A stretch of DNA of 64,000 bases from Beroe forskalii (GCA_011033025.1 WFMF01000003.1:1209483-1273482); one strand, 5' to 3'; shown: positions 49,285 to 61,652, counted from the first letter of the stretch. Program-made: numbers and translations. Notes: a model not told the origin generated them from the sequence alone.

Positions 49285-49644
49285 TCATGTACCCCTACAC
49301 TTGTGCCCAATTACAAAACACACAAAAAGATGCGAATCCTATACACAATGACACAGCGCCCATAAACAAATTTAAAGCATTTCTAGATTGTAATAAAAAT
49401 ATTGAATGAATACTCAAGCTTCAGCCTTCTTCATTTACTATAGTTAGTCACTATAGTTTAGTCAAAATGTCATTTTGCAGGTACCAAAATAATACATCAG
49501 TTAAATGTCTATACTACACAGGGATTACTGAACTAGTACACAGCATGATTTAATCAAAAATGTCACGTGTAAAGTTGAAAGGAAGGCTAAAAAAGCTATG
49601 CAAAATAGGTAACGGGAAAAGCTCACGCACGAGCTAGTACACAG

Positions 49645-50152
49645 AAATAAACTGGGGCAATTGCGCTGTCGAATCACGCCGTATGAGAATGGAGCAGCGG
49701 TACCTACAGAGCAGCGGTACCTCATTCAGACAGTAGAATGTACTTTTTTACACCATCTCATGGTTTCTTTTTATAGAAATCCACATTTTGAAGATAGAGA
49801 CTTGGGACCTTCGAGAATCGATAGAGGATAAAATTCTACATTGTTAGTTGATCATAGATTTTCGATATCATGTTCCTGAGCTTCACAATGAATCGTTGAA
49901 CACGCCACTACTGGAAAACCTCGTTTTCTGCCGCGAGGTGTTATTGATCATAACTTCTGACATGAAAGGCGTATTCCAATGATCTTTTCACCACTGAACT
50001 CCCTATGCTGTGCTCTATCGAATGGCCACCTTCAAAATTACTCTATCTGAAGTTCAGCCTATGAAATCGGGCAATATTGTTGCAGAATTGCTGCGTTTCG
50101 CAAAACTGCGCACAAACAACTAGCAGCAGCGCTACCTCGCGTTCCGGGGTTG
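49645..50152. repeat. Right terminal inverted repeat of the 5.27-kb element
   Basis: Reverse complement of 44886-45405 with a few percent difference in the outer 460 bp and more in the inner 50 bp. Confidence 0.9.
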
Positions 50153-50760
50153 ATCAAGGAGACTCCCTCAGGATGAGGGAGACTCTCTCAAGATCATAAT
50201 ATAATAATAAATTGAAATTTATAAACACTGCTTTTAAGGCATGCTTATACTCAGCAGTGTTAAAACCGTAATGAAACCTAAGAGATAAAGCTAATTAATT
50301 AACAGCTCAAAAATAGTGCCTTTCATAATACCAAAAATATCAAGTGGGTCTAAATAAAATTGAACTTAAATTATCCTAAAACTGTTAAATGATCGAAATT
50401 TTATAAAAGCACATATGGCCAAGAATATCATTTTGTCAAGTTCATGGTCTCTGATATAGAAAGGTTAAAAAGATGAGTTTTCAAGAGTTTTTTAAATGAG
50501 TCAGTGTTCGTGGCTGTGGTGATATGATTGGGCAGACTATTGAATATTTTAGTCTTCCCCTAGGATCAGGGAGACTCTCTCAGAATCCAGGAGACTCTCC
50601 CTGGATAAAGGACACTTTCCATGATCAAGGAATCAGTCCTAGGATCAAGAAATGCATGCTGGATGAAGGAGTGCAGCCTCTCAGGATCAAGGAGTCTGTC
50701 CCAAGTTAGAGGAGTCTTCTCCAGGTTAAGGGGTTCTTTTCCAGGATTTCCTAAGCCTAC
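50153..50760. repeat. 20-bp minisatellite, copy B, right part
   Basis: Units resume with ATCAAGGAGACTCCCTCAGG directly after the 5.27-kb element. A LINE fragment at about 50192-50553 interrupts them. After it the units become longer and more diverged up to about 50760. Confidence 0.85.
50192..50553 (-). mobile_element. 5'-truncated LINE 3' end inserted in the minisatellite
   Basis: On the minus strand, a frame starts KIFNSLPNHITTATNTDSFK and continues KLLKTHLFNLSISETMN to a stop. This is the C-terminus of a reverse transcriptase of the same general type as the large LINE (compare its LWNSLPLELK and ALKTYLF). Behind it lies an AT-rich 3' UTR ending in TTATTATATT-type repeats. Both flanks are minisatellite. 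Confidence 0.72.
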
Positions 50761-51200
50761 ATAGGTGTGTGTACGAGCCAAACATGGATATACATGTTTA
50801 GCAATTCCAGGATCAAGGAGTAAAATCTATGGGAAACGAACAAATAATGTTAAGCAAGAAATTTCATTGTCTATATGAACCAATTTGCATAATACACTAT
50901 TTATATTTGCAGAAAAATAACAGGCTTTAATATTGAAAGAAAATTACTAAGATTTCAAATCTTCTGTATATTATAAAATATTTTATAAAAAATAGAAGTA
51001 TTAAAATTTTCGCTGAATCATGCATATTCACATATTGCAATGATTTGTCTGACGCGCGAGGGGGTCAGGCAACGCCTGACAAGCAATGATGGACGCGGAC
51101 ACTATGGTGCGCTGCACGGCACTATTGGAATTTTAATAGGGAATGTTGGTATGTGTCCCATATAACTCCGGCTGAGTGACGTCACAGACCTAAAGGTCAA
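50761..51200. other. AT-rich spacer, no gene seen
   Basis: The only structure seen is a small GACGCGCGAG/GGACGCGGAC patch near 51050-51110. Confidence 0.4.
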
Positions 51201-51209
51201 TTTTTCTGT

Positions 51210-51302
51210 ATCCTAAACCTAACCATGACCCTAACCAAAACCCTAACCTTAATCCTAACCCTAACCCTAACATATCCTGACCCTAATCGTGACCCTAACC
51301 CA
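51210..51302. repeat. Degenerate interstitial telomere-like repeat (CCCTAA)n
   Basis: About thirteen CCTAAC/CCCTAA-type hexamers, many with a single change, including the run ACCCTAACCCTAACCCTAAC-like at 51253-51270. Confidence 0.75.
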
Positions 51303-51419
51303 AGTCCTTAAAGCGCTAGGTGCGCTTAACTATATTTTTCTGACTGACGTCATTATCATAGATAATGAAGAGCCCAGAGTTATATGGGACACTAGCCGGA
51401 ATGTTACATTACGTCGAAT

Positions 51420-51905
51420 TCTGACTTGCACGCAGCGCGCGCGATTGCTAAACACGTATATCCCTGTCTGCGTTGCGCGGCGCGCTTCCCGTAGGGAAGC
51501 GCCGCGCGCGTACACACACCTATGCGGGCTTAGGAACGCGCGCGACTGCCGAATTTCCACGCACCCAGTGCCGGGGGTGCCTTTAAGGCATCATTTCCTA
51601 AGCCTGTATGGGCATGTGTGTAAGTGCGCGGCGCGGCGCTTCCATACGGAACAATTACAAACGCTTCTTCAGTCTCGAAGACATGTTCTGGCGAAGCGCG
51701 CCGCCGCGCCGCGCAACGCAAACAGGGATATGCATTATACGTTATTGGCATGCAAAATGCCGCGCGCCGCGTGAGGTCATTACTATCCGGGCGGGCGCGG
51801 CGTCTCGGGAGGTTGGGTTGCTAAACACGTATACCCGGCCCTTTTATCGTCACGCGGGAAGGGAAGCGCGCGGCGCGTACACTCACACCTATGCGGGATC
51901 GGATT
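51420..51905. repeat. GC-rich block with GCGCGC repeats and duplicated motifs
   Basis: TAAACACGTATA…GGGAAGCGC…GCGCGTACAC…CACCTATGCGGG occurs at about 51448-51530 and again at about 51819-51897. A related segment in inverted order lies at about 51598-51650. The open frames here (up to 161 codons, several overlapping) follow from the GC bias and do not look like genes. Confidence 0.7.
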
Positions 51906-52466
51906 AGGAATTGGAAGAGGTCGGGGCACTAGCTGGGTGATTGTAATTGTTCGTTTGAATAATTGGGTAATTTAATGGGATAAGGAAAGGAATTGATTTA
52001 ATGATATTTTTATTATGTATTGTAAAATGTCGATAAAAAATAAATTTTGTTCCTCTAAAATCTTGTTTCTCTTGATTGCATACTGGTATTCTTATCCAGA
52101 GTGGCACTATATCTGATCTATATGAGAAACTTTGAATTTATTGAATTTGAATTTGAATAAAATGTTTAAATGCACAATAACAATGAATATATTTTCTCCA
52201 GTTTATATTATTTTTAATTTGATATGTTATCATAACCTTATAATGGCAGATCAGTAATTTTGTGGCAGAATGCAAGCTTATACCTGTATGTATATTATGA
52301 TGTAATGAGCCTGCCTGTATGTTATTTATTATTGGTACCTACTTGTGGTACAATGTTCATGTTTTTTAACTTATTGTTGTATTTCGAGTACCTTGTTAGG
52401 GTGCATGATGAAAGAATAAGTGTGGCGAGGAATTGTATCCAGTCTTGTTGTCATATGACAAAAATG

Positions 52467-52490
52467 TTATCTTATCTTATCTTATCTTAT
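52467..52490. repeat. CTTAT microsatellite
   Basis: Four to five CTTAT units, possibly the tail of an old LINE on the plus strand. Confidence 0.7.
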
Positions 52491-52614
52491 GAATGAATAT
52501 GAACATAAGTGTAGCTATGTCAAAATAATATGAAGCTGACTACAGTTGGTTCAGTACCACCTTTAATGATGTGTTTGCAACTTGTGCAATCCTTAGTTTG
52601 TCAGAGCTGTAAAT

Positions 52615-53056
52615 TTAACAGAGCTCCTTGGCATGGACGAGCACTTGTGTATAGGAGCTGAAGTATGAGAACATTGCTTTCTTTAGTCTTAGGTGCTTCT
52701 TGTCTTTGGTCTTCCCAATGAAACAAACCTCAGTGGCAAATTTGATTTCTAGCTCACTTTTCCTAATGAAACCTTGCTTTCCTCCTAAAACATGAAACAA
52801 CATCACTCATCAGGTTCTTGCCAGTTCTTGCCCCCTGTTCTCTTTGATCTTTCTGACCAGCATCCTTCACAACTGAAATTAGTGTGTCCTGAACTCTGAA
52901 CTGATTCATCAGTGGTTTTTCCGTGTTAATGTATGGGTTGATCTCTGCTTTCAGAGTCTCCGAAAAAGAATGGTACTTCAATCTTACTGATGCAAAAGCT
53001 TGTCCTTTAATCATAATAAAAGGGTTTCTTTGATCTTTTATAATGTGATCTTTCAT
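52615..53056 (-). pseudogene. Broken reading frame of ~140 codons, unidentified
   Basis: Two overlapping minus-strand frames (53056-52763 and 52806-52615) join if one base is shifted near 52800. The joined product would be Lys-rich (…GARTGKNLMSD / LFHVLGGKQGFIRKSELE / VCFIGKTKDKKHL…). I know no family for it. It may be a fragment of a repeat-encoded protein or a decayed exon. It has no introns and no neighbours that suggest a role. Confidence 0.3.
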
Positions 53057-54836
53057 GATATCAAGTGAATGAGATGAGTGAAAGTCAATGATGATAATGA
53101 ATGGAATGAATCAAACTATTTCACACAACCATGCAAATCTACTGACAGTTTCGGAATTTAAGATTCCATCTTCAGGATCTCTGTTTGATGTTTATCATCC
53201 TCAAGTTAGATTGTAATGAGTAGTGTTGTTAAGTTTAAGGGTTTCTGTGACTTAAAAAACTGATCTCATAGGCTTGAGGTCCAACCCAGCAGTCAGCATG
53301 TCTGATGTAATAATTTTGAACCAAAATGAGTTATAATGCTTCATAGACCAAAGTCACAAGGTTCTCTTCACTTAAAATCTGGCATTTGGACAGCATCATG
53401 TTGCATGGATCATCACAGTTTGCCTCCAGCATTGATTATTCAAGCCATACACTTACTTTAACACCAGATTGTTGATGTTTCACTCATCAGAATACTAAGC
53501 ATTATTTATTGTGGCCATTGTATTTTAAAATGCTCAAAGCCAGAATGTAGATTGAATTGAATTATTATTTCTTAAGTTGTATCTGATTGTTCTTTGTTTT
53601 CAGAAAACATTTCTGTATTAGATGATTCATTTATTATAACTATTTTCCTAACCAATATATCCCTTTAAATAGGTGTCATATCAAAAAGTTGCAGTGAACC
53701 GCTGATACCGGCTCCATCATTTAGCAGTTCCACCCATCTCGAACACCTACACCCTACCATCAGACTAACTACTCTATTTCTTCTTTGTTGTTCCAGAATC
53801 TGATCATGTAAAACCAAAAACAACCCAAACATATCTTAACTTTGGTGAGTTGAATGATAATGATTTAGTTTTAGTCATTATGACTTTTTGCCATAGTGAC
53901 CACTTTCTGTCAACTGTTCCCACTTATCCTCATTTTCGTTGGGATATAAGTCATAAGCTGTTACCCAAGCAAATATTTGTGATGATTTAGATTGAAATCT
54001 GGCAGACTACAAGTGTATAGTTAATACTCCATATTTTGGACAGGAAAGTGGGTGTTAAGTCCTTTAGAAATACCAAAGTAAGTCTCACTTTGTTAGAATC
54101 CCCCCTAAGAATCAGTAGATACTTCAGAACTTCAGTTGTAACTATGATTTTTTCAGATTGTGTATATTGAAGCTTTTAATGTCTGTTCAAAATCCTCATC
54201 ACTTCTCTCCTCTCTGGTTATTCAATAATTCTAAGGTATGTAAATGATATGTGCTGCAAAAATTATAATCCTTGAATTTTGTGTCTAATTAGTTGATAGA
54301 TTGTGGCCCTGTTTGGGCCTACATGGAGTCACGATAAATAGATGAAATGAATTAAATCACTTGTAACGTATGCTTTGACATGAAAGAAGAGCATTCAGTA
54401 CAATTATTATTCATAGAGTCCTTCATATCAGGTTCCCTTTTTTGGTTACTTTTAAATGGTGTTTAAGCATCGTCCAGTATGGCCGTCATACATTGTGGCT
54501 GTTTATTTGTTATTAGTCCTAGAGATTGATAATAGTGGTCTTGTAATTCGACCTTGAAATGCACGTTTGCAAGCAGCATATATTGAGTTTCTCTGCGAAT
54601 AGATCAATTAACATAGTGGCTGAGTCTTGAGGGTGGAAGGCCCTTCGAAGTTGGTATTCGTAATTTGAATTGCGGTTTGATGCAACAATGATCTGTAATA
54701 TGGTTCATGGACATATACCCAAATATACCTCCGATTTAATGATTTAGTGGCAGTGTGTTTAATTCAAGAATTCAGAAATACTGGCCCTAGTCAAAATTTT
54801 ATTAATCCCGTTATTTAACGTCACTCTTTCTTTCAG
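53057..54836. other. Region upstream of the first sure vasculin exon
   Basis: A possible exon lies at about 53799-53845 (CAG before, GTGAGT after; reads SDHVKPKTTQTYLNF). Its end phase does not fit the next exon, so either an exon is missing or it is not real. No vasculin-like start was found here. Confidence 0.3.
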
Positions 54837-57800
54837 CAACTCACTGGTCAGAAAACAAGCAAATCTGGTTTTGCTTCTCTCAACGGAGGTTAGTTTGATT
54901 CTTTTTTTTTTCTTTTTTTCCATATTACTGTTCAGTGTTCACGTTTCTTTATCGGTGTGATTGTTCTTTCGAAATCATCTTTCAAATAATGAAATACGCT
55001 AATTAGCACCTTATTAGCATAATATTAGCATAATATTAGCTAATTGTTTTATCATTCTGGCCAAACAGCGCGCGAGGTGTTCGCAGTAAACTCCGCGCTG
55101 ATTGGCTAATTTCGGGATTCTTGGCTAATTTCGGGATTTCTGTGGGTAAGCCGGTCTATACTGTGATGTTTTTTTGAGATTTATTCAATCTAGGCTGCCC
55201 CATGCCCATGCTCAGTGATTCGAGGTGTAATAATGATAGCTTGCTGCTTTAGTGCCTCCTATTGTAAAATCCCCCCCAGTTGATGGAGGCTAGCAGAAAA
55301 GGATGACTAACACTTAATTTCAGTGAGCTTTTCAAGTACGAGTTACGAGACGAAATGATATGTTCAAACCCCTTCGCTGCATAAATCAATGAAAATGATA
55401 TATGATCTTATGATATATTTCTTTTTATTTTGATATTCAAATAACATATACCCCTCTATCTTACATCAATATGAATAATTCCGAACGGATAAGGGGTGTT
55501 TCAATTTTGTAATTTGTTATTCGACAGATTCTTACCATAATTGATACTGATCCAGCCAAGTACCCAAGTAACGTCTTTTACAGCAGTTTTGACGGGTCCT
55601 GAAGAAGTCATGTCAATTCTCATTTGATCGTCTTTTGAGAACAAGATCAGTTTTAATGATTCTGATCCATATCTGAGATCAGATTTGATAATTCTGTTCA
55701 ATATCTGATATCAATGTAACCCTGGTCGTCATATTCCCCTCAAAATTGGAGAATCCCCAATTTAACCCTATCAATATAACCCCAACCCAAAGCAGGTAGT
55801 TAACTTCGAATTCCATTCATGTTGTTTCCTACTCAAATTGCTCTAAACCGATCGGATAATTTTTACAAATCTATAGCGAAAAATTCTAAACCGATCGGAT
55901 AATTTTTACAAATCTGCAGCAAAAAATCGGACTGTTAGTCAGCAAATAAAGAAATATCGCATGCAACGATTTTAATGCGATTCTTTAAATATGCGACCAT
56001 TCTGGAGTCAAGACAATATTGTCAGACTTCGTGATGTCACTCTTTCAATTCACTTCACTTCCTTCATTCTGAAGTGAACATGATTTCATGACAGCAATCT
56101 CAATCATATTATGTTGAGAGATAGTTGAGATACAGCTGTCATGAATGGTTGCGTTATCAGGTTAAGTGAGATTTAGTATCTTGCAGCTTCACACTTCTGG
56201 TTGACAGGGTGAAATGCCCGACTAAACACTGTGAGGTTTTGCTTGGACAGGCACAGTACAAAACGTATACCCCCCCCCCCCCCCAAAACCTCATCAGTGA
56301 TAGATGTTTGTTATGATATCTAAAAATCAAAACTGCACTTTTATCTTCATTCCACAGTACAGAAGTGCTGTAATGTGACACACCCGTGTCAGTTATGTCA
56401 GTCAGTTATGTCAGTATTGTTAGTAAGAGTACTAAGTAAACAGTAAATAGAGAAGGTCTCATGCTGTGAGTAAGATGATATTGAGCAATAACTCATTCTT
56501 CATTACCATCTCATTATTCAATATATCCCGGATATAAGTACAATGAATATATGCATCATAAAATAATGACTAATTCAGCGTGTGTATATGTCCAATGTTT
56601 GATGTAGTAATTTGACATAATCCTGATATTCAATAGCATACACGACATTGCCGCATAATTTACAATGCAGGAATTTTATTCCACTAATGATCTTATCAGA
56701 TCTTATGAAATTATTCGTACCACTTAATTTAAAATACCACATTTCATTTCACTATCTATTTCACTTTATTTCTCATGAAATTATTCATATTTATCCATTT
56801 ATACACGGCTCTACACCTTGTTCAGTGCACAGACTGCTCTGGAAAATGTACTCATTGAAATCAAGGCAATGTATGATGTGTATGAAATGTTAGGAATACA
56901 TCCATTAACGGTCATACACATTTATAAATCTTAAGTACCCCAATCTAATAAATGGTTCATACACCCCTAATTGAGTTTACGCGTTTCGAAATGTTACTTC
57001 AATTTAATTTCCGTTGTCTCAAAGCTCCATTATATCAGTGCATTAGCAGTCAAAGCACGTACATTTGCGGACACAAAACAGTGATGTGATGCGGTAGTCA
57101 GTTCATTCATTACATCACGAAAATTACACCGTAATGACCGCGAAATGGCTGATTTTTGCTTATTACTAGCAAAATGGGGTTATACAGAGTAATTTTAACT
57201 CCGCGCGCAACGAATTGAAAAACAATGCGCGGCGCGCCCCGTGACTTAACTTTAATTCTCAGCATGGCGACAAATTGGTGGTATCCATCATCGGTTTCCT
57301 TATTTCTCACGGATACATTGTGTACAATGTACACCCTGTACATTGTTATTGTTTTCCAGAAACAATGATTAACTTTTCAGACTTCCTATCTGTGACAGAA
57401 CGAGCCGGAATTGCGTCAAACGATTATTTAACATTCAAGTCATATATTGTGTGCTCGTATTGTGTACTGTTTACATTCTGAATTTTACTGAGAAGGAAGG
57501 ATCAAGTGTCATGATAGCACTTATTGTATGGTTTTACAAGAAGTCCTTTGTTTTAAAAACAAAACATATGTCCACAAGGCGTTGTCTTGTTCAAATGTGT
57601 TACATTCATACATTGTTCTTTTTTGTGAAATGTATAATTCTTTCCATTCAGGATGAAAGAGGGTACACGTTACAGTATAATGTCTTATTAATGCAATCAA
57701 TGCATTACTTAGTAAATCGTACATGATTCCCTTTAAAACCTCAAAGTGACCCTGTGTGTATGTAGAGAAACCCATTAACACTTTCCAATATAAAACACTG

Positions 57801-59668
57801 AAATCCGATACTGCGCTGATTTCCCATTATTTCTGAGAATAATCAGATGATTGTGTGTTTTGCAGGACATGTTCCCGTTAAAAGGAGTTTCTCGGAGGAC
57901 GCCCCCGCTACAATAATCACTCACCTCAACTCCTCCTTCAAAACATCCGAGTTTGTGAGTATATGTGAACTTTTTGGTGTCAAACCTTCTGATTTCTGAA
58001 CCTAAACCTTATAAACTGAACCTTATAATTTTCACTCATCAATAAAAATTTAGGTGTGAATTTTGTCTAACATTGGAAGTTAGGAAGTTCCCCCTTTCAG
58101 CCGTCGCTGCAATCCACCAAACCCAGAAAATCAGTGGCAGTTAACAGCGGAGCGTGGTCCTCTGGCCCCTCACGCAGCAAGGGAAAGCTCTACAACAGCT
58201 CCAACAAGGCTGGCAAAGTCCAGTCAGCCCCAGGCGGGCCCAGACAACGATCCAACACTCAGGGAGACGGAGATAAACCCAGCCCTACCAAACCCAAGGG
58301 AGCTAAGAGTAGTGAGACCACGGGCAGCAAGTTCGATTTCTTTAACTCTCTACGATTGGACGAAGGCCTAGTTAACAATGAGCTAGAGAACAATTCTTTT
58401 GAGAAAGGTTGGTGGGGATTTGACGAAAGTTGCTGGAAATCATCTCGCTTGTAATCACGTTTAATTAATTGAAATTATAAACATGGTCTTGACCGATGCT
58501 GATGCTATGACACTTTCTCAATTTGCATGATGACTGATGAGGAAATGAATATTTGGAATGACCCAATTTACAATCTCAGAGTGTGACGGTTTGAACGGTG
58601 TAGAATCTCAGAACTCCACCCCGCTTTCTTCCAGTGTGGAGACTGAACACAGGTAACATTTTGAGTATGTTCAAATTAAGTATTGATTGATCTCTTCAAG
58701 ATGGTTATGTTTGCATCATGATGACTATTTACGCGTTATTTTCTACTTCAGAGATATTGAAAAACTTGTCGTTATGTTAGAATGTCATGCATCATTGCTG
58801 TGCAATGACGATATTTCCTTGCACGCAAAGTTATCTTGCTCACGAACAGTCGATCTGCGAACATGAAATCATCAAACTATCGGTGCGAGTTTTTCTGCCC
58901 ACTTTGTTTCCCAGCGTCTTCATACATATCTGATAAGTGTGTGCTTATGATTATGTGGCATCATTACACAGGCTGCTGAAAGTGATGGGATGGTCTGAGG
59001 AGCAAGAACCACCACTAACCGAAGAAGAGGTGCTCTCTGCTCGCCGTGAGATGGAGAACCACCGCAAGCCTGACACTCACTCTCCAACCACCCTCTCTCC
59101 TTTTCCTTGGGTGAGTGCCAATAACATGAACATATTTAATTGTATCAGTGCACTAAAACTCTTTATAATAATAAAATTCTCCCCCCCCCCCCCAATCGCT
59201 ATTTTAATTTTTACAAAAGGAGATTTGGTGTGTGCCAATTAAACAGTGGATTATGATGTACTTCGTTTTGTATTAAAACTCGCATTAATGAGTGTTCCTT
59301 GCTATCAGTTTGGCAGGCTTCTATTATTTGACAGGCTTCGGAGTGAGTTGAGCCAGTGGGAGCGGAGAATGGACTTCTATCATCTCATTTAAAATGTTTC
59401 AGGATGCGAATAAAAGAATTTATTCATTTATATTTTAATCTGTAATATTTTTTGTCCCCCCCCCTCCCCGATTGTCAGACATTGTCTGACCAACTCTGTA
59501 AGATGTGAGTCGGGCCGCGCGCGCACGAAGGGGATACGACACCCCCAAATAAACACTTTTACCTGAATTGTCATGATTTTAGCGTTTTTAACACTTTCAC
59601 AGGCTCCTAAATTCTATCTGCCAAGCGAGGACGAGGATCTATCTTCGGATAGCGAGGATGAAACTTAG
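54837..59668 (+). CDS. GPBP1: Vasculin (GPBP1-type) transcription factor, 3' half
   Basis: Exons: 54837-54888, 57866-57954, 58101-58407, 58580-58652, 58972-59110 and 59603-59668 with the stop. All phases fit. The protein shows the vasculin signatures in order: S-E-F-P-S-L followed by a Ser/Lys-rich region with VNSGAW (family: DFPSL…GVWE), SKFDFFNSLRLDE (family: KSEFLKALKRDR), ETEHRLLKVMGW (family: AEHRLLKEMGW), PLTEEE, and an acidic Ser/Asp/Glu tail. Vasculin proteins bind GC-rich promoters in the nucleus and act as transcription activators. The N-terminal part is not recognised in the window, so at least the start exon is missing, distant or unseen. A poly(A) signal AATAAA lies at 59947-59952. 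Confidence 0.85.
54889..57865. other. 3-kb vasculin intron
   Basis: Donor GTTAGT and acceptor GCAG. It contains the 42-bp duplication, a facing pair TCATGACAGC/GCTGTCATGA (56087-56144), a C homopolymer near 56271-56284 and only chance frames. Confidence 0.55.
55842..55925. repeat. ~42-bp tandem duplication in a vasculin intron
   Basis: CTAAACCGATCGGATAATTT plus TTACAAATCT and an AGCRAAAAAT tail occur twice in a row. Confidence 0.85.
59177..59193. repeat. C homopolymer in the last vasculin intron
   Basis: A run of about 14 C. A second C-rich run lies at about 59456-59468. Such runs are prone to sequencing error. Confidence 0.8.
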
Positions 59669-61652
59669 CACTTACCATTGTGTGCTGACACCAGTGACAC
59701 CAGTCTATGTGAGGCAGTGACACCACTTTCTAAAAGTGGTGACACCACTTTCTAAAAGTGGGGTACATTGCTTGATACCACCACTCACTAATATATCTAT
59801 ATTCCTTGAACTTATGGAATTTATTTCAACAGGGATCCAACAACTTGGTGTCACTTACTCTATTTGTATTGGTTTTATCAGCAACAATAGATTTGTATTT
59901 TTATAGGCTTTTTACGGACAGAATACAAAGTATATTCACATATAACAATAAATAATATATTATGCTACAATATCAAATAATATGTCGGTTACAAAGAAAA
60001 CAAATTTGGTGCAAGGTTTTATACTTGAATTAGATTTGGTTCTTTTAATAATAGATCTTTTTTACAGTTTCCCTAATATCATTGATTGTGATTTAAAACC
60101 TAAATTATTTATCACTTTAACCGTTTGTTTCAAAATCATTTTAACCAATATTTTTTTGAAAATTACCTTTATTTTAATTTGAAAATCGTTGATCATTGGT
60201 TCACCACATACCGACAAACATTTTTCACTTTAACGTACATTCTTTTTGCAATTGATAACTGAATGTATACAGAATTCATAGTTTCAGGGTGTTTTAAAAA
60301 CTGTGCAATCGTAGTACTCGGCGGCGTAAATTTCGCCCAATTAAAGATAAAAATTTATTGACAGTGAATCGTGGCTAATATCGACAACGCTGCGCTCATA
60401 GGTCATTGGCATGAAAGTTTTGGGATCCTAGATATCTAAGCTAATTACCCAGCAATAGTTTTGTCAGAGCGTTCATTTTATTTTCTTAACAGTGCGCGCG
60501 CGTTCATTTCCCTAGGAAGTTTCACGCGCGTTCATCTCTTAGAAAATTTTGCGCGTGCCATTAAGGAAATTAACGCGCGCACAATTTCCATAGGAAATGA
60601 ACACGTGCGTCTACTTGCGCAATTGTCTTAAATTGCGCGCTCGTTCATTTCCCAGGGTTATTGAGCGCGCGTTCATTTTCTAAGGAAATTGCACGCGCGT
60701 TCATTTCCTAAGGAAATTGCGCGCGCGTTCATTTCCTAAGGAAATTGCGCGCGCATTCATTTCCTAAGGAAATTGCGCGCGCGTTTATTTCCTAGGGAAA
60801 TTGCGTGCGCGTTCATTTCCTAAAGAAATTGTGTGCGCGTTCATTTCCTAAGGAAATTGCGCGTTCATTTCCTTGGGAAATTGCGCGCGCGTTCATTTCC
60901 TAAGGAAATTGCGCGCGCGTTCATTCTAAGGAAATTGCGCGCGTTCATTTCCTAAAGAAATTGCGCGCGTTCATTTCCTAAAGAAATTGCGCGCGCGTTC
61001 ATTTCCTAAAGAAATTGCGCGCGCGTTCATTTCCGGAAGAGGAATAAATTGCCAGACGTTGCGTGGCCCAAATTTAATCCTAATCTGGGCGCGCGCTAAG
61101 ACTTAAGAGGGCCACCGGGCCAGGCAACGGCTGGCAAGGAATTAACTGATTGTGTGAATATACCGTCGAATGTCGGTAGCCAGACTCAGTATGTGCAATG
61201 TAAAGTGATCAATGATACACACAACCATGGCACATACTCAAGCAGTCCAGTGAGACTCTCACGCACAGAACGCACCACCAACTATATCGGTCACACACAT
61301 TTTTATATAGCACAAAAGAGCTTGCTAACGAGATTACGATCTGTCAGAAGAAAGCAGGACTTTATGTGTACTTTGCGGGGGTCCAAGCTGCTCGGACCGC
61401 TCTAACAAGCTTAGGAGTCACTACTGCTGTGTCATATGCATACAATTGCATTTTGCGTTATCGTACGTTGTTACTTTTCAGTGGGAAATATGGCTTGGGC
61501 TCAATGGAGATATAAGAAAATATTTCTCTTAATACTGATTTTCGAGTTGATAATGAAAATTGAAAACAATTTCGATTGAAAAATGATTGATTGTAATCGC
61601 TTCCGCTAGAAACAGTGACTTAGAATGAGCATCTGCATCGATACCTCTGGAA
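59669..61652. other. Intergenic region holding the 26-bp minisatellite
   Basis: Vasculin 3' UTR to about 59970, AT-rich sequence, the minisatellite, then about 600 bp upstream of the next gene. A chance frame at 61154-61405 has no support. Confidence 0.5.
60493..61035. repeat. 26-bp minisatellite of two palindromes (GCGCGCGC and TTTCCTAAGGAAA)
   Basis: The unit is close to GCGCGCGCGTTCATTTCC followed by TAAGGAAATT. About 20 copies lie between the vasculin gene and the next gene. Each unit joins an alternating GC run to the perfect palindrome TTTCCTAAGGAAA. Variants replace CTAAGG by CTAGGG, CTTGGG or CTAAAG. Confidence 0.93.

Larger units (their letters stand above)
44886..50152. mobile_element. 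5.27-kb DNA element with ~500-bp terminal inverted repeats
   Basis: The left end CAACCCCGGAACGCGAGGTA is matched by its reverse complement ending at 50152. Inverted identity is near complete to GGTACCGCTGCTCC (left about 45345, right about 49691), then continues with divergence to about 45405 and 49645. ATCAA lies directly outside both ends, giving a likely 5-bp target duplication in the minisatellite. Inside are a broken transposase-like C-terminus, inverted tandem blocks, a 26-bp-arm palindrome and a nested foldback element. The superfamily is not clear to me. Confidence 0.85.

Noticed and set aside
51289-51774. 161-codon frame and several overlapping frames on both strands
   Set aside because: They lie in a telomere-like tract and GC-rich repeats where stops are rare in every frame. 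The translations are Arg/Ala-rich nonsense.
53799-53845. Vasculin exon SDHVKPKTTQTYLNF
   Set aside because: Splice signals are good, but the end phase does not fit the next exon, so it is not included in the gene model.
61154-61405. 83-codon plus-strand frame before the small basic gene
   Set aside because: No splice link in phase to the 61653 exon, and no motif; probably chance.
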